A stretch of DNA of 44,085 nucleotides from CAZIKB01 sp964539665 (GCA_964539665.1 CAZIKB010000049.1:1-44085), one strand, 5' to 3'; shown: positions 23,698 to 32,708, numbered from the stretch's first letter. The notes: a model not told the origin generated them from the letters alone. Translations and numbers: made by a program.

Positions 23698-24387
23698 TTA
23701 ATCGATGTAAGACTTACGATGCTGAAATAAAAATATACTGGCCGTTGCCAATCCTATGCCAATTGCCATGAAAGCGGTCGCTCCCAAAAATGAACCAGAA
23801 AGGCTTAGAAATCTCTCCTGTACAGGAATCAACTTTTGAGAAAAACTGTATCTCTTGAATGTCATGACAAAAAGCATAAACAGTGTATAACCAGTTAAAA
23901 TCATGATTGAATAAAAAATGAACATTAAGCGTTTTTGATGTTTGCCGGCAGAATAATAGTTAAGATCGCGATGAATCAACGGGACAACATTACCGGCGAT
24001 TATAAAACCAGTGAGCGTAAGCCAATCAAACACTATTTCCGCTCTTATACTTGCAGTCCTCAGCAATACAAGGCCAAGGCATAACAAAAACAACATACTA
24101 AGCCAGAACAATACCGGGAAAAGCATGCGTGAAATCGCAACACTGCGGACAGGTAACGGCAGTAGTATATGAAATCTATCTTTTTTTTCTCTCTGCAATT
24201 TCAATAGTCTTGTTAAAAACAACATTGCAGCAGCCGACAGCATAACTGCACGGACCGCAGGCAGACTTTCATCAATGTTTTCCCAGCCCCAGAGCATGTA
24301 TGCCAAAATTACCACGATAACTACAGCGTACAAAATACTCAGTAATATTTTGTTGTTATCGAATTCAGCTTTCATTAGTTGGTACAT
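23698..24387 (-). CDS. ABC-2-like permease, third tandem paralog
   Basis: The 229-residue membrane protein has six hydrophobic segments (for example KILLSILYAVVIVVILAYML and FIFYSIMILTGYTLFMLFVM). It is a paralog of the proteins at 25109-25774 and 24423-25046, sharing the MxxLxKAE start, an RxxxLLPLPVRSVAISR motif after helix two and a conserved RDL in the middle. It should form the membrane channel of an ABC exporter with the ATPases of this cluster. Substrate unknown; GntR/YtrA-regulated exporters often act in envelope stress or peptide resistance. Confidence 0.75.
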   Translation of the reverse strand: MYQLMKAEFDNNKILLSILYAVVIVVILAYMLWGWENIDESLPAVRAVMLSAAAMLFLTRLLKLQREKKDRFHILLPLPVRSVAISRMLFPVLFWLSMLFLLCLGLVLLRTASIRAEIVFDWLTLTGFIIAGNVVPLIHRDLNYYSAGKHQKRLMFIFYSIMILTGYTLFMLFVMTFKRYSFSQKLIPVQERFLSLSGSFLGATAFMAIGIGLATASIFLFQHRKSYID

Positions 24388-24422
24388 CTTGATACTCCTT
24401 TGTAATTCATATTAAAAATTCA

Positions 24423-25046
24423 CTATTCCAGAAATTGCGAGCGCCGTGTGAAAGTAATTATTGCCGGGTATAAAAAGATAAAGCCCGAAAGGAAGCACAA
24501 TACTCGCAAGAAGTTACCAGTATCTCCCCAAACTGTAGCCAGGGTAATTGGAATCCCTAAAATAATTACAGCAACGACAACAATTAGCACAATTATGTCG
24601 AGTTCAGCATTTCGAAGTTTTTTTGAGAAAGAATATAAATCATGCTGAATAAAATAAACAGAACAACCGGTAAGGATGAGTCCGAAAAACATCATCACAT
24701 CGTAAATATCGTGTTGCCATCGGGGACTCATATTTTTAAATATAAAATGCAGAATAAAATACAGTCCGTAAAAACTGAAACAGGGCGCCCAGAATAACAA
24801 AATACGTGCTATTGCGATTTTGCGAATGGCGATCGGCAGTAGAATGTTGTGGCGATCTCTTTTTTCAATACCTCTAAAAATAATGAGCTGGAAAATTGCA
24901 GCAACGGTTAATGGAAAAAGCATGCTCGCTACCCCGGCGGTATCACTGATTCTGAAATAGAATAAAACCCCTGGAATGATTTATCCGGCTACTAATATAA
25001 TATTTATGTAAACATATCGTAATTCAGCTTTAAGAATGTGCCACAT
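24423..25046 (-). pseudogene. ABC-2-like permease, second tandem paralog, nonsense mutation
   Basis: From ATG 25046 the frame reads MWHILKAELRYVYINIILVAG, then TAA at 24983-24981, and continues in the same frame IIPGVLFYFRISDTAGVASM to the end of a six-helix permease. The start is nearly identical to that of the neighbouring paralog (MWHILKAELSYHKK). The family motif HNILLPIAIRKIAIARILL is present. Restart at the ATG for MLFPLTVAA would give a 166-residue protein lacking the first helix. One base change explains the stop. The gene is probably inactive. Confidence 0.75.
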
Positions 25047-25108
25047 AGTTAACTCCTTTTTAGAACCTCTAAATTTATTTTACTGATTCCTGATTCTACA
25101 TCTGCCCA

Positions 25109-25774
25109 TCAAGCCAGATAAGAATTACGTTGATTGTATGTCCACACCGATAGGCATGCCAATATGATACCCACCACTATGCATTCGAAAAACGGATTGT
25201 CATATTTGAGATACCGAATAAAAGATATTATTTTACCTGGAGGCGTTCCCATTGATTTGGGAGTCATAAAGAAAAAAACACCGAGAAGATTGAGTCCAAG
25301 CATAATCAACAAACCACCTACAATTAATCTTTCTCTGTTTAGTCCTATTCTTTTAAAGGTGTCAAAAAGTAGATCTCGTAAAACAAAATATAATGAAAAT
25401 CCCAAAAAGATTATGCCCAAAATGAGTAGCAGTCTTGAATGATTGAGTTGTATTCGGGAATTGAGAATGAATACTACAAACGAATAAAAAATCCAGGTAC
25501 CTGTACAAATAATCGTTATCACAAAAAAACGGCCAACAGCAATTTTCCAGGTGGAGAGCGGTAAGGAAACATATTGCCGAGTTCTTCCTTCTTTATTCCT
25601 GAATATGATCCAATTTTGCAGCATCAGAAACATTAGCAAGAGCATCATGTAATTGGCCGACAGATCTTCGAGCACAGGATAGACTGCCTGAAAACTGATA
25701 ACAGGAATGAAGCTTGAAATAGACAAGAATATCTTTTTATGATAACTAAGTTCTGCTTTAAGAATATGCCACAT
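25109..25774 (-). CDS. ABC-2-like permease, first tandem paralog
   Basis: The 221-residue membrane protein, about six helices, begins MWHILKAELSYHKKIFLSIS and carries the family motif RTRQYVSLPLSTWKIAVGRF and the central LRDLLFDTFKRIG. It lies 57 bp downstream of the ABC ATPase gene and is the only one of the two promoter-proximal permeases that is intact. It likely pairs with that ATPase in a GntR-controlled exporter. It is paralogous to the next two genes, so this cluster is a tandem triplication. Confidence 0.78.
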   Translation of the reverse strand: MWHILKAELSYHKKIFLSISSFIPVISFQAVYPVLEDLSANYMMLLLMFLMLQNWIIFRNKEGRTRQYVSLPLSTWKIAVGRFFVITIICTGTWIFYSFVVFILNSRIQLNHSRLLLILGIIFLGFSLYFVLRDLLFDTFKRIGLNRERLIVGGLLIMLGLNLLGVFFFMTPKSMGTPPGKIISFIRYLKYDNPFFECIVVGIILACLSVWTYNQRNSYLA

Positions 25775-25831
25775 ATATGACCTTATTAAGTTAGTAACGC
25801 TGAACCCGAAAACATTCGGGATGAGTGTTTA

Positions 25832-26742
25832 TTATGCTACTAAATAGACGCTAAACTTTTGAAAAAAGGTCAGCGTCTTAGATGTTTTAAGAATCTGCAC
25901 AGCAATTTCGTCGATGGCCATGCGGTTTTCCTGAATATTTTCAGCGCCCAGCTCTTTCAGTTGTTGTATTGTAACCTGCTGGTTAGAGCTAATGACCTGA
26001 TGGTCATCTCCTTCATGCTTGTGGCTCACTGTTGCATCTACCTTGAAATTATTCTTCGCAAGTCTAAAAGAGATTTTGCGCCACTGGTCGGTCAAATCAT
26101 CCTTTGCTGTTCTAAGTTTAACCTGACCGTTGTCGATGAATGCTAAATCGTCAGCAAGCCGGCTTATATCCGACAAAATATGCGTTGAGTAGAAAATGGC
26201 CCGCTCCCCATCCTCCAGCGTCTGGAACAACACATCCAGCACTTCTGTTTGACAACGGGATCCAAACCAGAGGTTGGTTCATCCAAAAGCAGTAATTTGG
26301 GTGAGTGCGCCAATGCAGAAACCAATGAAAGCTTAACTCGGTTACCGCTGGAAAGTTCTTTTGCCTTTTTGTTCAACGGCAGATTAAAGCGCTGTGACAA
26401 CTCATCTGCAATAGTTTCGGACCAGTTGGGATAAAACTGGGATACAAATTTTAAATTTTTAGCACCGGACCAGTTTTCGTAAAAAACATGCACGTCCCCC
26501 ACATATCCAACATCAAACTTCCAGGCTGGCTTATTAGGATCGTTCTTACGGCCGAAGATTTCCATTTCGCCGCTATCAGCTTTTAACAGGCCTACGAGAC
26601 AGTGCATGGTCGTTGTTTTTCCAGAACCGTTTGGACCAATATAACCAAGAACTGTACCTGGTTCCAGCTCCAGATCGAGAGGGCCCAGTTTAAATTCTGG
26701 AAATGTTTTAATTACATTGTTGAATTTGAATGCATTTGGCAT
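25832..26742 (-). pseudogene. ABC transporter ATPase, frameshifted
   Basis: Two overlapping frames together encode one ATPase of about 300 residues. The first part (from ATG 26742) contains Walker A YIGPNGSGKTT, the signature LSSGNRVKLSLVSA and Walker B LLLLDEPTSGLDP. After VVK the expected continuation TEVLDVLFQTLEDGERAIFY with the H-loop STHILSDIS is in another frame. Adding one A to the AAA at 26248-26250 restores it, so this is a one-base deletion or a homopolymer sequencing error. The C-terminal domain resembles YtrB/BcrA-type ATPases. The reading frame ends by running through a hairpin at 25846-25878, hinting that its original stop may also have shifted. Confidence 0.8.
25846..25878 (-). 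terminator. hairpin at the end of the ATPase gene
   Basis: AGACGCTAAACTTTT and AAAAGGTCAGCGTCT pair over most of 15 bases, with mismatches in the middle. It resembles the hairpins at 923-955 and 970-1000. It lies inside the last codons of the ATPase frame. No strong T-run follows on the minus strand, so it may be a processing or partial termination site. Confidence 0.4.
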
Positions 26743-26805
26743 GATTGGCTCCTTTATGATTTATTTTTTTTAACTTTACTTTTTCATTTTTAAATATTAT
26801 GTGCT

Positions 26806-26850
26806 GGAGACAGGAAAGCGGATAAGTGGATAGCTGCTGTTCCTGTCTCC
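26806..26850 (-). promoter_or_regulatory. inverted repeat between GntR and ATPase genes
   Basis: Perfect 11-base arms GGAGACAGGAA and TTCCTGTCTCC enclose 23 bases. It lies 17 bases after the GntR stop and 63 bases before the ATPase start. It could be a transcript attenuator that lowers ATPase expression relative to the regulators, or a DNA site. No T-tract follows directly. Confidence 0.4.
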
Positions 26851-26867
26851 ATTTTCCTTCCTCACCC

Positions 26868-27257
26868 TCAATTGTCGCCATCTTTTGATATTACAATTTC
26901 AATTGCTTCTTCAATATCCTTAACAGTCAATCCTTCTGCAAGTGCAGCGAATATAATTGGAGCTAAACTTTCAAGTAATCTCTGTTTGGCCATTTCTTTT
27001 TTCCTAGTGTCCTCCATTTCAGATACAAAAAAACCTTTGCCCCTGCGGGAATGGATAAGTTCTTCACGAATAAGACTTTCATAAGCGCGCTGTACCGTAA
27101 TTACACTAACATGTTGTTCTCGGGCCAGGGCTCGGATTGAAGGCAAACTGGTATCAGCAGGCAGCTCACCCGTAAGGATTTTCGCCCGAATTTGCCGTAC
27201 GATCTGACTCTGTAATGGCTCCGCTGATAGGTCTGTTAAATTTAGCAGCATCTTCAA
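26868..27257 (-). CDS. GntR-family regulator, YtrA subfamily
   Basis: The 129-residue protein has the GntR winged helix: PLQSQIVRQIRAKILTGELP, LPSIRALAREQHVSVITVQR, AYESLIREELIHSRRGKGFF, followed by a short helical tail (KQRLLESLAPIIFAALAEGL). This is the size and form of YtrA-type GntR proteins, which control neighbouring ABC exporters. It lies 13 bp after a second GntR gene and shares its N-terminal sequence (LLNLxxLxAExLxxQIxRQ), so one is a duplicate of the other. It most likely represses the cluster through the palindrome at 27826-27846. The ATG is at 27251 or GTG/ATG at 27257. Confidence 0.88.
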   Translation of the reverse strand: MKMLLNLTDLSAEPLQSQIVRQIRAKILTGELPADTSLPSIRALAREQHVSVITVQRAYESLIREELIHSRRGKGFFVSEMEDTRKKEMAKQRLLESLAPIIFAALAEGLTVKDIEEAIEIVISKDGDN

Positions 27258-27270
27258 TTCTTTTTAAAGG

Positions 27271-27783
27271 TTAAAAAACTTTCAACATCAAAATCGTCCT
27301 GTCATCTTGGTCATAAGTGGAGCTTTGAAATTTATTCAAGTCCTTGATCAACGACTGAATAATATTTTGCGCATCAAAATGATGAATCTGTTTAATCAAA
27401 TTCAATAACCGTGGTTCACTGTATTCTTCTTTTTTCTCATTCATGGTTTCTGTCACACCATCCGTGTAAAAAATAATACCATCGCCTTCGCGCGTGTTTA
27501 CTATTTGAGTTTTATTCGCGTCATTTGCACTAAGTCCAAGCGCCGGGCCTGTGGTTTTCAGAAATTCAATTTCTCCCGTGTCTCTAATTAAACCACCATT
27601 CTCGAGACTCTCAAAAGCCCGGTGGACAGTACTTTTACTGACACGTTGTGATCGTGCTAATACATTTATGGGCAAAAGTTCACTGCCATCTGACAATTCA
27701 CCATCAACAATTTTATCTGTTAATTGACGTGATATTTGTTTGTGCAAGGATTCAGCATATAATTCACTCAGGTTGAGTAACAT
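27271..27783 (-). CDS. GntR winged helix fused to C-terminal half of a SpoIIE/PP2C phosphatase
   Basis: Residues 1-75 are a GntR-type winged helix (SLHKQISRQLTDKIVDGELS, LARSQRVSKSTVHRAFESLE, NGGLIRDTGEIEF). Residues about 82-170 match the second half of a SpoIIE-like PP2C phosphatase: PALGLS, REGDGIIFYTDGVTETMNEK and TYDQDDRTILMLKVF. The first half of the phosphatase, with its first metal-binding aspartates, is missing, so activity is doubtful. It may be an internal in-frame deletion of a longer GntR-PP2C protein. It is the first gene of the minus-strand cluster, with operator and promoter 45-80 bp upstream. Confidence 0.75.
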   Translation of the reverse strand: MLLNLSELYAESLHKQISRQLTDKIVDGELSDGSELLPINVLARSQRVSKSTVHRAFESLENGGLIRDTGEIEFLKTTGPALGLSANDANKTQIVNTREGDGIIFYTDGVTETMNEKKEEYSEPRLLNLIKQIHHFDAQNIIQSLIKDLNKFQSSTYDQDDRTILMLKVF

Positions 27784-27825
27784 GATAATTTGTAATTTTT
27801 CTTTAAATGTTTTTAATGTTCATAT

Positions 27826-27865
27826 TGTATATACCGTATATATACAGTTAAGTTTCGAAAGTCAA
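27826..27865 (-). promoter_or_regulatory. promoter with overlapping GntR-type operator
   Basis: On the minus strand, -35 TTGACT (27865-27860) and -10 TATATA (27842-27837) are 17 bases apart. A perfect palindrome TGTATATA-N5-TATATACA (27826-27846) covers the -10. It lies 43 bases before the first GntR start codon. The TGTA-TACA form fits YtrA-type GntR operators, so the cluster is probably autorepressed. Confidence 0.7.
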
Positions 27866-28042
27866 GCCTTTTATTAAATTCTATTTTTTTATTAAACATT
27901 CAAAAAGTGGCGCTTTTTTAAAGATGTTGCTCCAAACCTTCTACTTTAATCTTGCCTTTCGTTAGTAGTTTCCGTATCTTTACGGCTAATATGTCAAAAA
28001 GATAGATGGACATGAAATGAGAATCGATGATATTTAAAATGT

Positions 28043-29884
28043 ATGGTAGTTAAAGAAAATATGAGAAAAGATAATTTTCGAAATATAGCCATTATTGCTC
28101 ATGTAGACCACGGGAAAACCACACTCCTGGACGCATTGTTGAAACAGAGCGGTACTTTCAGAGAAAACCAGGAGGTTGCTGAACGAATCATGGATTCAAT
28201 GGATCTTGAACGCGAACGCGGTATTACTATCATGGCAAAAAACACTTCGATTTGGTATAAGAATGTGAAGATCAATATTGTGGACACGCCCGGCCACGCG
28301 GATTTCGGCGGAGAAGTCGAGCGCAGTCTGAATCTTGTAGATGGTGCGCTGTTACTTGTAGATGCCAGTGAAGGGCCGCTTCCGCAAACACGTTTCGTTG
28401 TGAAAAAGGCCTTAGCGAAAAAACTGCCGGTTATTCTTGTAATCAACAAAATAGACCGCGGCGATGCTCGCATCGAAGCCGTGGTGAATGATGTTTACGA
28501 TTTATTTATCGATCTCGATGCCACGGAAGAACAAATCGATTTTCCAATCTTGTATACAAATGCGAAAACAGGAGTAGCCCACACAGAAATCGACGATAGC
28601 TGCACAAATCTTCGCGTCTTATTCGAAACTATTCTTTCTAAAATACCTGGCCCCGTTGCAAGCGATGACCATGTGCCGCAATTCCTGGTGACCAACCTCG
28701 ATTATGATCCTTACGTCGGACAGATTGCGGTCGGCAGACTTTCTAATGGATTACTCGAAATGAACAAGACCTACAGTTTGTGTGGTGAAAGCAGCATCAC
28801 CCGGGGCGCCAAATTTTCTGCCTGCTACACTTTTCAAGGATTAAGAAAAATTCAGGTTGAGAAGCTCGAAGCTGGCGACATTATTGCGGTTTCAGGCGTT
28901 GAAAATGTCAAGATCGGCGACACCATTTCGTCTGAGGATAATCCTGTACCGTTACCCCGTATAAATATTGATGAGCCGACGGTGTCAATGATTTTTTACG
29001 TAAACAACAGCCCTTTTGCCGGTAAAGAGGGAAAGTACCTGACCTCGCGCCACTTAAAAGACCGGCTGCAAAAAGAAATCCTCGGAAACGTATCCCTGCA
29101 TGTCAAGCAAACCGAACGTGCCGATGCATTTGAAGTGTGCGGTCGCGGCGAGCTGCAAATGGCTGTACTCATTGAAACCATGCGACGCGAGGGTTACGAA
29201 TTTATGGTCTCCAGACCGCGAGTTATAACTCAACAGAAAAATGGTAAAATCATGGAGCCTATGGAGCGCGTATTCCTCGATATCCCGGAAGATAAAGTGG
29301 GAGTGGTCACCGAAAAACTATCGACGCGAAAGGGCCGGATGGCAACTATGCATAACCACGGTCACGGCCGGGCAACAATGGAGTTCATTATTCCATCCAG
29401 AGGACTGATAGGATTTCGCAGCCAGTTTCTGACAGATACTAAAGGCGCCGGCATCATGAACGCACTTTTCGAAGGCCACGCTGAATGGTTCGGCCCGATT
29501 CCCCAGAGGCTCAGTGGCGCGTTAGTCGCTGACAGGGAAGGAAAAGCCACCACATACGCCAGTTTTGGAATGGTTGACCGTGGCGAGCTGTTCGTTGAAG
29601 TTGGCACCAATGTTTATGCAGGAATGGTCATTGGTGAGCGAAACCGTACCGAAGATCTTGTGGTTAACATAACGCGCGAGAAAAAACTCACAAACATACG
29701 CAGCTCAACATCGGATTTTACAGTGACCCTGCGCCCCCCTCGTCTTTTATCGCTCGACCAGTCGATAGAATTTATAGCTGAAGATGAACTGGTTGAAATT
29801 ACCCCAGGCAGCATTCGTCTTCGCAAGATGGAGCTTGAAGCGGGTAAAAGAGCGGCGGCGAGAAAAAAGGAAAAATATGGATAG
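28043..29884 (+). CDS. typA: ribosome-associated GTPase TypA/BipA
   Basis: The 613-residue protein is a complete translational GTPase of the TypA family: G1 IIAHVDHGKTTLL, G2 RGITIMAKN, G3 DTPGHADFGGEVERSL, G4 VINKIDRGDAR, then the EF-G-like domains and the TypA-specific C-terminal domain (FIIPSRGLIGFRSQFLTDTK, FGMVDRGELFVEVGTNVYAG). It acts on ribosomes in subunit assembly and stress or cold adaptation. The family start is best matched by ATG 28061 (MRKDNFRNIAIIAH); ATG 28043 adds six residues. It is a single gene with conserved composition. Confidence 0.95.
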   Translation: MVVKENMRKDNFRNIAIIAHVDHGKTTLLDALLKQSGTFRENQEVAERIMDSMDLERERGITIMAKNTSIWYKNVKINIVDTPGHADFGGEVERSLNLVDGALLLVDASEGPLPQTRFVVKKALAKKLPVILVINKIDRGDARIEAVVNDVYDLFIDLDATEEQIDFPILYTNAKTGVAHTEIDDSCTNLRVLFETILSKIPGPVASDDHVPQFLVTNLDYDPYVGQIAVGRLSNGLLEMNKTYSLCGESSITRGAKFSACYTFQGLRKIQVEKLEAGDIIAVSGVENVKIGDTISSEDNPVPLPRINIDEPTVSMIFYVNNSPFAGKEGKYLTSRHLKDRLQKEILGNVSLHVKQTERADAFEVCGRGELQMAVLIETMRREGYEFMVSRPRVITQQKNGKIMEPMERVFLDIPEDKVGVVTEKLSTRKGRMATMHNHGHGRATMEFIIPSRGLIGFRSQFLTDTKGAGIMNALFEGHAEWFGPIPQRLSGALVADREGKATTYASFGMVDRGELFVEVGTNVYAGMVIGERNRTEDLVVNITREKKLTNIRSSTSDFTVTLRPPRLLSLDQSIEFIAEDELVEITPGSIRLRKMELEAGKRAAARKKEKYG

Positions 29885-30007
29885 TCATGGTCTTAGAGTG
29901 GTTTATTTGCAGTAAGTGTAATGCAGAGCAAAACATAGAAAACAGAAATATTACAATCTAATTCACTAAAATTCCTGGCATATGTTTCCCGTGGATTTTG
30001 AAACAGG

Positions 30008-31459
30008 GTGTTCAGTTTACCGAAGATGGAGGAAATAAAAATTTTAGAAAAATTACCTGTAATTATTCAAGGAGGTATGGGGGCTGGCGTCTCAAACTGG
30101 TGTCTTGCAAAAGCTGTTTCACAACAAGGACAGATTGGAGTTGTGTCAGGTACGGCACTTGAAATTATAATTGCCAGACGTCTTCAAGCTGGAGATTCCG
30201 ACGGCAGTGTACGGCGAGCTTTGTCAAATTTTCCCTGGCCGGATATGGTTCAACGTGTATTGGATACATATTTTTTACCTGGAGGAAAGTCGGCTGATGA
30301 ACCATTCAAGTTAACTACAACTCCGACTTTGAAAATGAATCGACCGTGCATGGAACTAATGGTCGTTGGAAATTTCGTTGAAGTCTTTTTGGCTAAAGAA
30401 GGCCATAAAGGATTGGTCGGAATAAATTATTTGGAGAAGATTCAACTGCCAACGTTACCATCATTATTAGGAGCTATACTTGCTGGTGTAGATTTTATAA
30501 TAATGGGGGCAGGTATCCCAATATCAATTCCAGGTATATTGGATGGGCTATCATGCTGGGAGAAAGTTGAGCTCAAACTTCATGTTGAAGATAATCCCCA
30601 GCACTTCAATTATATCCAGCATTTCAACCCAAAAGATTTTTTCCCGGGAGAATTGCCTAAACTGTCCAGGCCAAATTTTCTTGCAATTGTCTCTTCCGAC
30701 ATTATTGCAAAAATAATGATGCGAAAAGCTACGGGTCGTGTTGATGGATTTATTGTAGAGAACCATACTGCTGGTGGACACAATGCACCGCCACGAAAAG
30801 TTGATAGCTCAAATAAAAATTTGCCTATGCAATTTGGTCAAAAAGATGTCCCGAATCTTACCAAGATAAATAAACTTGGGAAACCTTTCTGGCTTGCTGG
30901 TGGATATGCCTCTCCCGAGAAATTGAAAGAAGCTGTGAATTTCGGTGCTGCCGGGATTCAGGTGGGTACAGTGTTCGCGTATTGCAATGAATCAGGAATC
31001 ATACCCGAGATTAAACAGGAAGTACTTCAGCAATGCATCAAAGGCAAGCTCCGGGTTTTTACTGACTTTCAGGCATCCCCTACCGGCTATCCCTTTAAAT
31101 TAATTAGATTAAACAATACGATAACCAGCATGGATATGGACCCGGGAAGAGAACGAATCTGTGATATATGTTATTTGCGACAGCTTTACGCAAAGAGTGA
31201 ATCCGAAATAGGATACCGTTGTCCAGCCGAGCCGGTAAACAACTATGTTTTGAAAGGCGGCACCGTGGATGAGACATTGGGGAAGCATTGTCTTTGCAAT
31301 GGATTGCTGGCAACAATTGGTCTGGGTCAGATTCGCAAAGATGGTAATGAATTGCCTGTTATCACTTCCGGCGAAGATTTTTCTTCTATAATTAAAATTA
31401 TCAAAAATTCGAATTTAAAATATAGCGCCGCAGATGTTATCGATTATCTGAAGAGTTAA
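30008..31459 (+). CDS. nitronate monooxygenase-like flavoprotein with Cys-rich tail
   Basis: The 483-residue protein is an FMN TIM-barrel of the nitronate monooxygenase/PfaD type: PVIIQGGMGAGVSNWCLAKA, FIVENHTAGGHNAPPR, and FWLAGGYASPEKLKEAV with AAGIQVGTVFAYCNESG binding FMN phosphate. Residues after about 375 form an extension with CDICYLRQ, RCPAEPVNNY and KHCLCNG, five cysteines that might bind metal or an iron-sulfur cluster. Usual family length is 320-360. The reaction could be nitronate oxidation or an enoyl-reductase-type step. GTG 30008 is the longest start; ATG 30026 gives MEEIKILEKLPVIIQGG and is equally likely. A second family member is at 32709. Confidence 0.8.
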   Translation: MFSLPKMEEIKILEKLPVIIQGGMGAGVSNWCLAKAVSQQGQIGVVSGTALEIIIARRLQAGDSDGSVRRALSNFPWPDMVQRVLDTYFLPGGKSADEPFKLTTTPTLKMNRPCMELMVVGNFVEVFLAKEGHKGLVGINYLEKIQLPTLPSLLGAILAGVDFIIMGAGIPISIPGILDGLSCWEKVELKLHVEDNPQHFNYIQHFNPKDFFPGELPKLSRPNFLAIVSSDIIAKIMMRKATGRVDGFIVENHTAGGHNAPPRKVDSSNKNLPMQFGQKDVPNLTKINKLGKPFWLAGGYASPEKLKEAVNFGAAGIQVGTVFAYCNESGIIPEIKQEVLQQCIKGKLRVFTDFQASPTGYPFKLIRLNNTITSMDMDPGRERICDICYLRQLYAKSESEIGYRCPAEPVNNYVLKGGTVDETLGKHCLCNGLLATIGLGQIRKDGNELPVITSGEDFSSIIKIIKNSNLKYSAADVIDYLKS

Positions 31460-31747
31460 AGAGTGCCGAAAAGGCTTTCGAGCCACCAAATATTCAGCAA
31501 AATCTGCTTGCTAAAAGATTTTAGCTGCCGTTTCCGATGCTGTGGTATGGCAAGAGAATTTACTAATTGAGCCAATTGACAATCCATTAATCCAGTATGG
31601 CGGATGCTACAAATGACACATAGCAAAAGGTGGGCAGCGGATTTGTATTTATTTTGTAAAATTGGTAATTATCGTGCTATTATAAGGATGGTTTTATTGA
31701 ACTGGAAAAGTCTACCGATACATTTCATCGTGTTTAAAAATAATAAT

Positions 31748-32137
31748 CTATAAAACTTCTTTCCTCTCGAGAACTTCTATACGGGTATCATGTTCGTCAA
31801 GCCTTTTTTCATGTCGCCTAAAAGTATGCTCAGTTGCAGCTTTTTCAGTCTGGTAGTCATCAAACTTTCCAGCGATCCCGTCAACAGCTTGTAGTATCAA
31901 TTGAGTGTTTTCCTCCACATTGCTCAATCGAACTTCAACAGAAGTTAATCGTGTACTTAAACTAGCAACCTCGTTTGCTAAAATCCCAATTTCCTTTTTA
32001 GTCGCGAGTTTTTTTAACTCTTCCTTCGTAGCAAGCTTTTTTATTTCTTCTTTCGTGGCAAGCTTAGCCAGAAGTTCTTTCTTGGTTGCCTCCAGGTCTT
32101 TTTTTGTTACAAAACTCTGTTCAATACCCGATTCCAT
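31748..32137 (-). CDS. coiled-coil protein with KLATKEE repeats
   Basis: Start ATG 32137 is chosen because GGAGGAAGA lies directly before it; a longer frame extends upstream without a better site. The 129-residue product begins MESGIEQSFVTKKDLEATKK and has three near-identical nine-residue repeats (LATKEEIKK, LATKEELKK, LATKKEIG), followed by a heptad-rich stretch (VASLSTRLTSVEVRLSNVEE) and a charged helix. It is all alpha, without signal or membrane segment. Similar small coiled-coil proteins are common in Calditrichota-like genomes with no known role. It is a single gene. Confidence 0.7.
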   Translation of the reverse strand: MESGIEQSFVTKKDLEATKKELLAKLATKEEIKKLATKEELKKLATKKEIGILANEVASLSTRLTSVEVRLSNVEENTQLILQAVDGIAGKFDDYQTEKAATEHTFRRHEKRLDEHDTRIEVLERKEVL

Positions 32138-32708
32138 TCTTCCTCCTTCCCAAAAATCAACAATTCTTACAATTGAAGACTGTAAAAGTAAAATAGGATT
32201 ATTTATTAATAATGCAAGATTATTTTTGCTAAAAAGTGTTTTTTTTATCATAAAATATGAAAGCTGTTCAGATGTCGCCGTTAGAATGTGCCAGATGGCG
32301 AAACCCTGCAGACAGCTCTCAGGCCAACCTAAAAAAGTGCCGTCCTGGATTTTTTGTTTTTGTGTCTGGTTATTCCCTTAATCGGCCACCATATTCAGTA
32401 AAAATAGAAAATTGGGAAACAGCGCGCCTAAGTTCACTTCGTACTATTTGAAAAATATATTCTCGTAAACGGACCTTTTTATTGGAAAAATATACGACTC
32501 CCGGTCATTTTTTCTGGATTTCTGTTATAGGATTAATCTGGAAGTCGCGATGAAAAGAAAGAATTTTTCTTTTATTATGGTCCGTTCTTTCTGGAGATTT
32601 TTTAGGCCGGGAGTTATAATTACGGAGTTGATATCAGGTATTCTTTAGTGTCTTAGGTACCATTGAATATATTATCCGGCTGTGTATTATCTCATCTCCA
32701 GACCTTAA
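32138..32708. other. gene-free stretch
   Basis: No gene was found. The promoter of the coiled-coil gene should lie at its left end. Arms ACTCCCGG (about 32498) and CCGGGAGT (about 32606) are inverted over roughly 110 bases with T-rich DNA inside; this might be a degenerate repeat. Confidence 0.35.

Noticed and set aside
31905..32381. 158-codon plus-strand frame opposite the coiled-coil gene
   Set aside because: It is the antisense of the KLATKEE repeats (giving SFVASFFNSS-type repeats) and has no ribosome site or family match.
32498..32613. Possible insertion-sequence remnant between ACTCCCGG and CCGGGAGT arms
   Set aside because: The arms are only 8 bp, the inside has no coding trace, and no flanking duplication was found.
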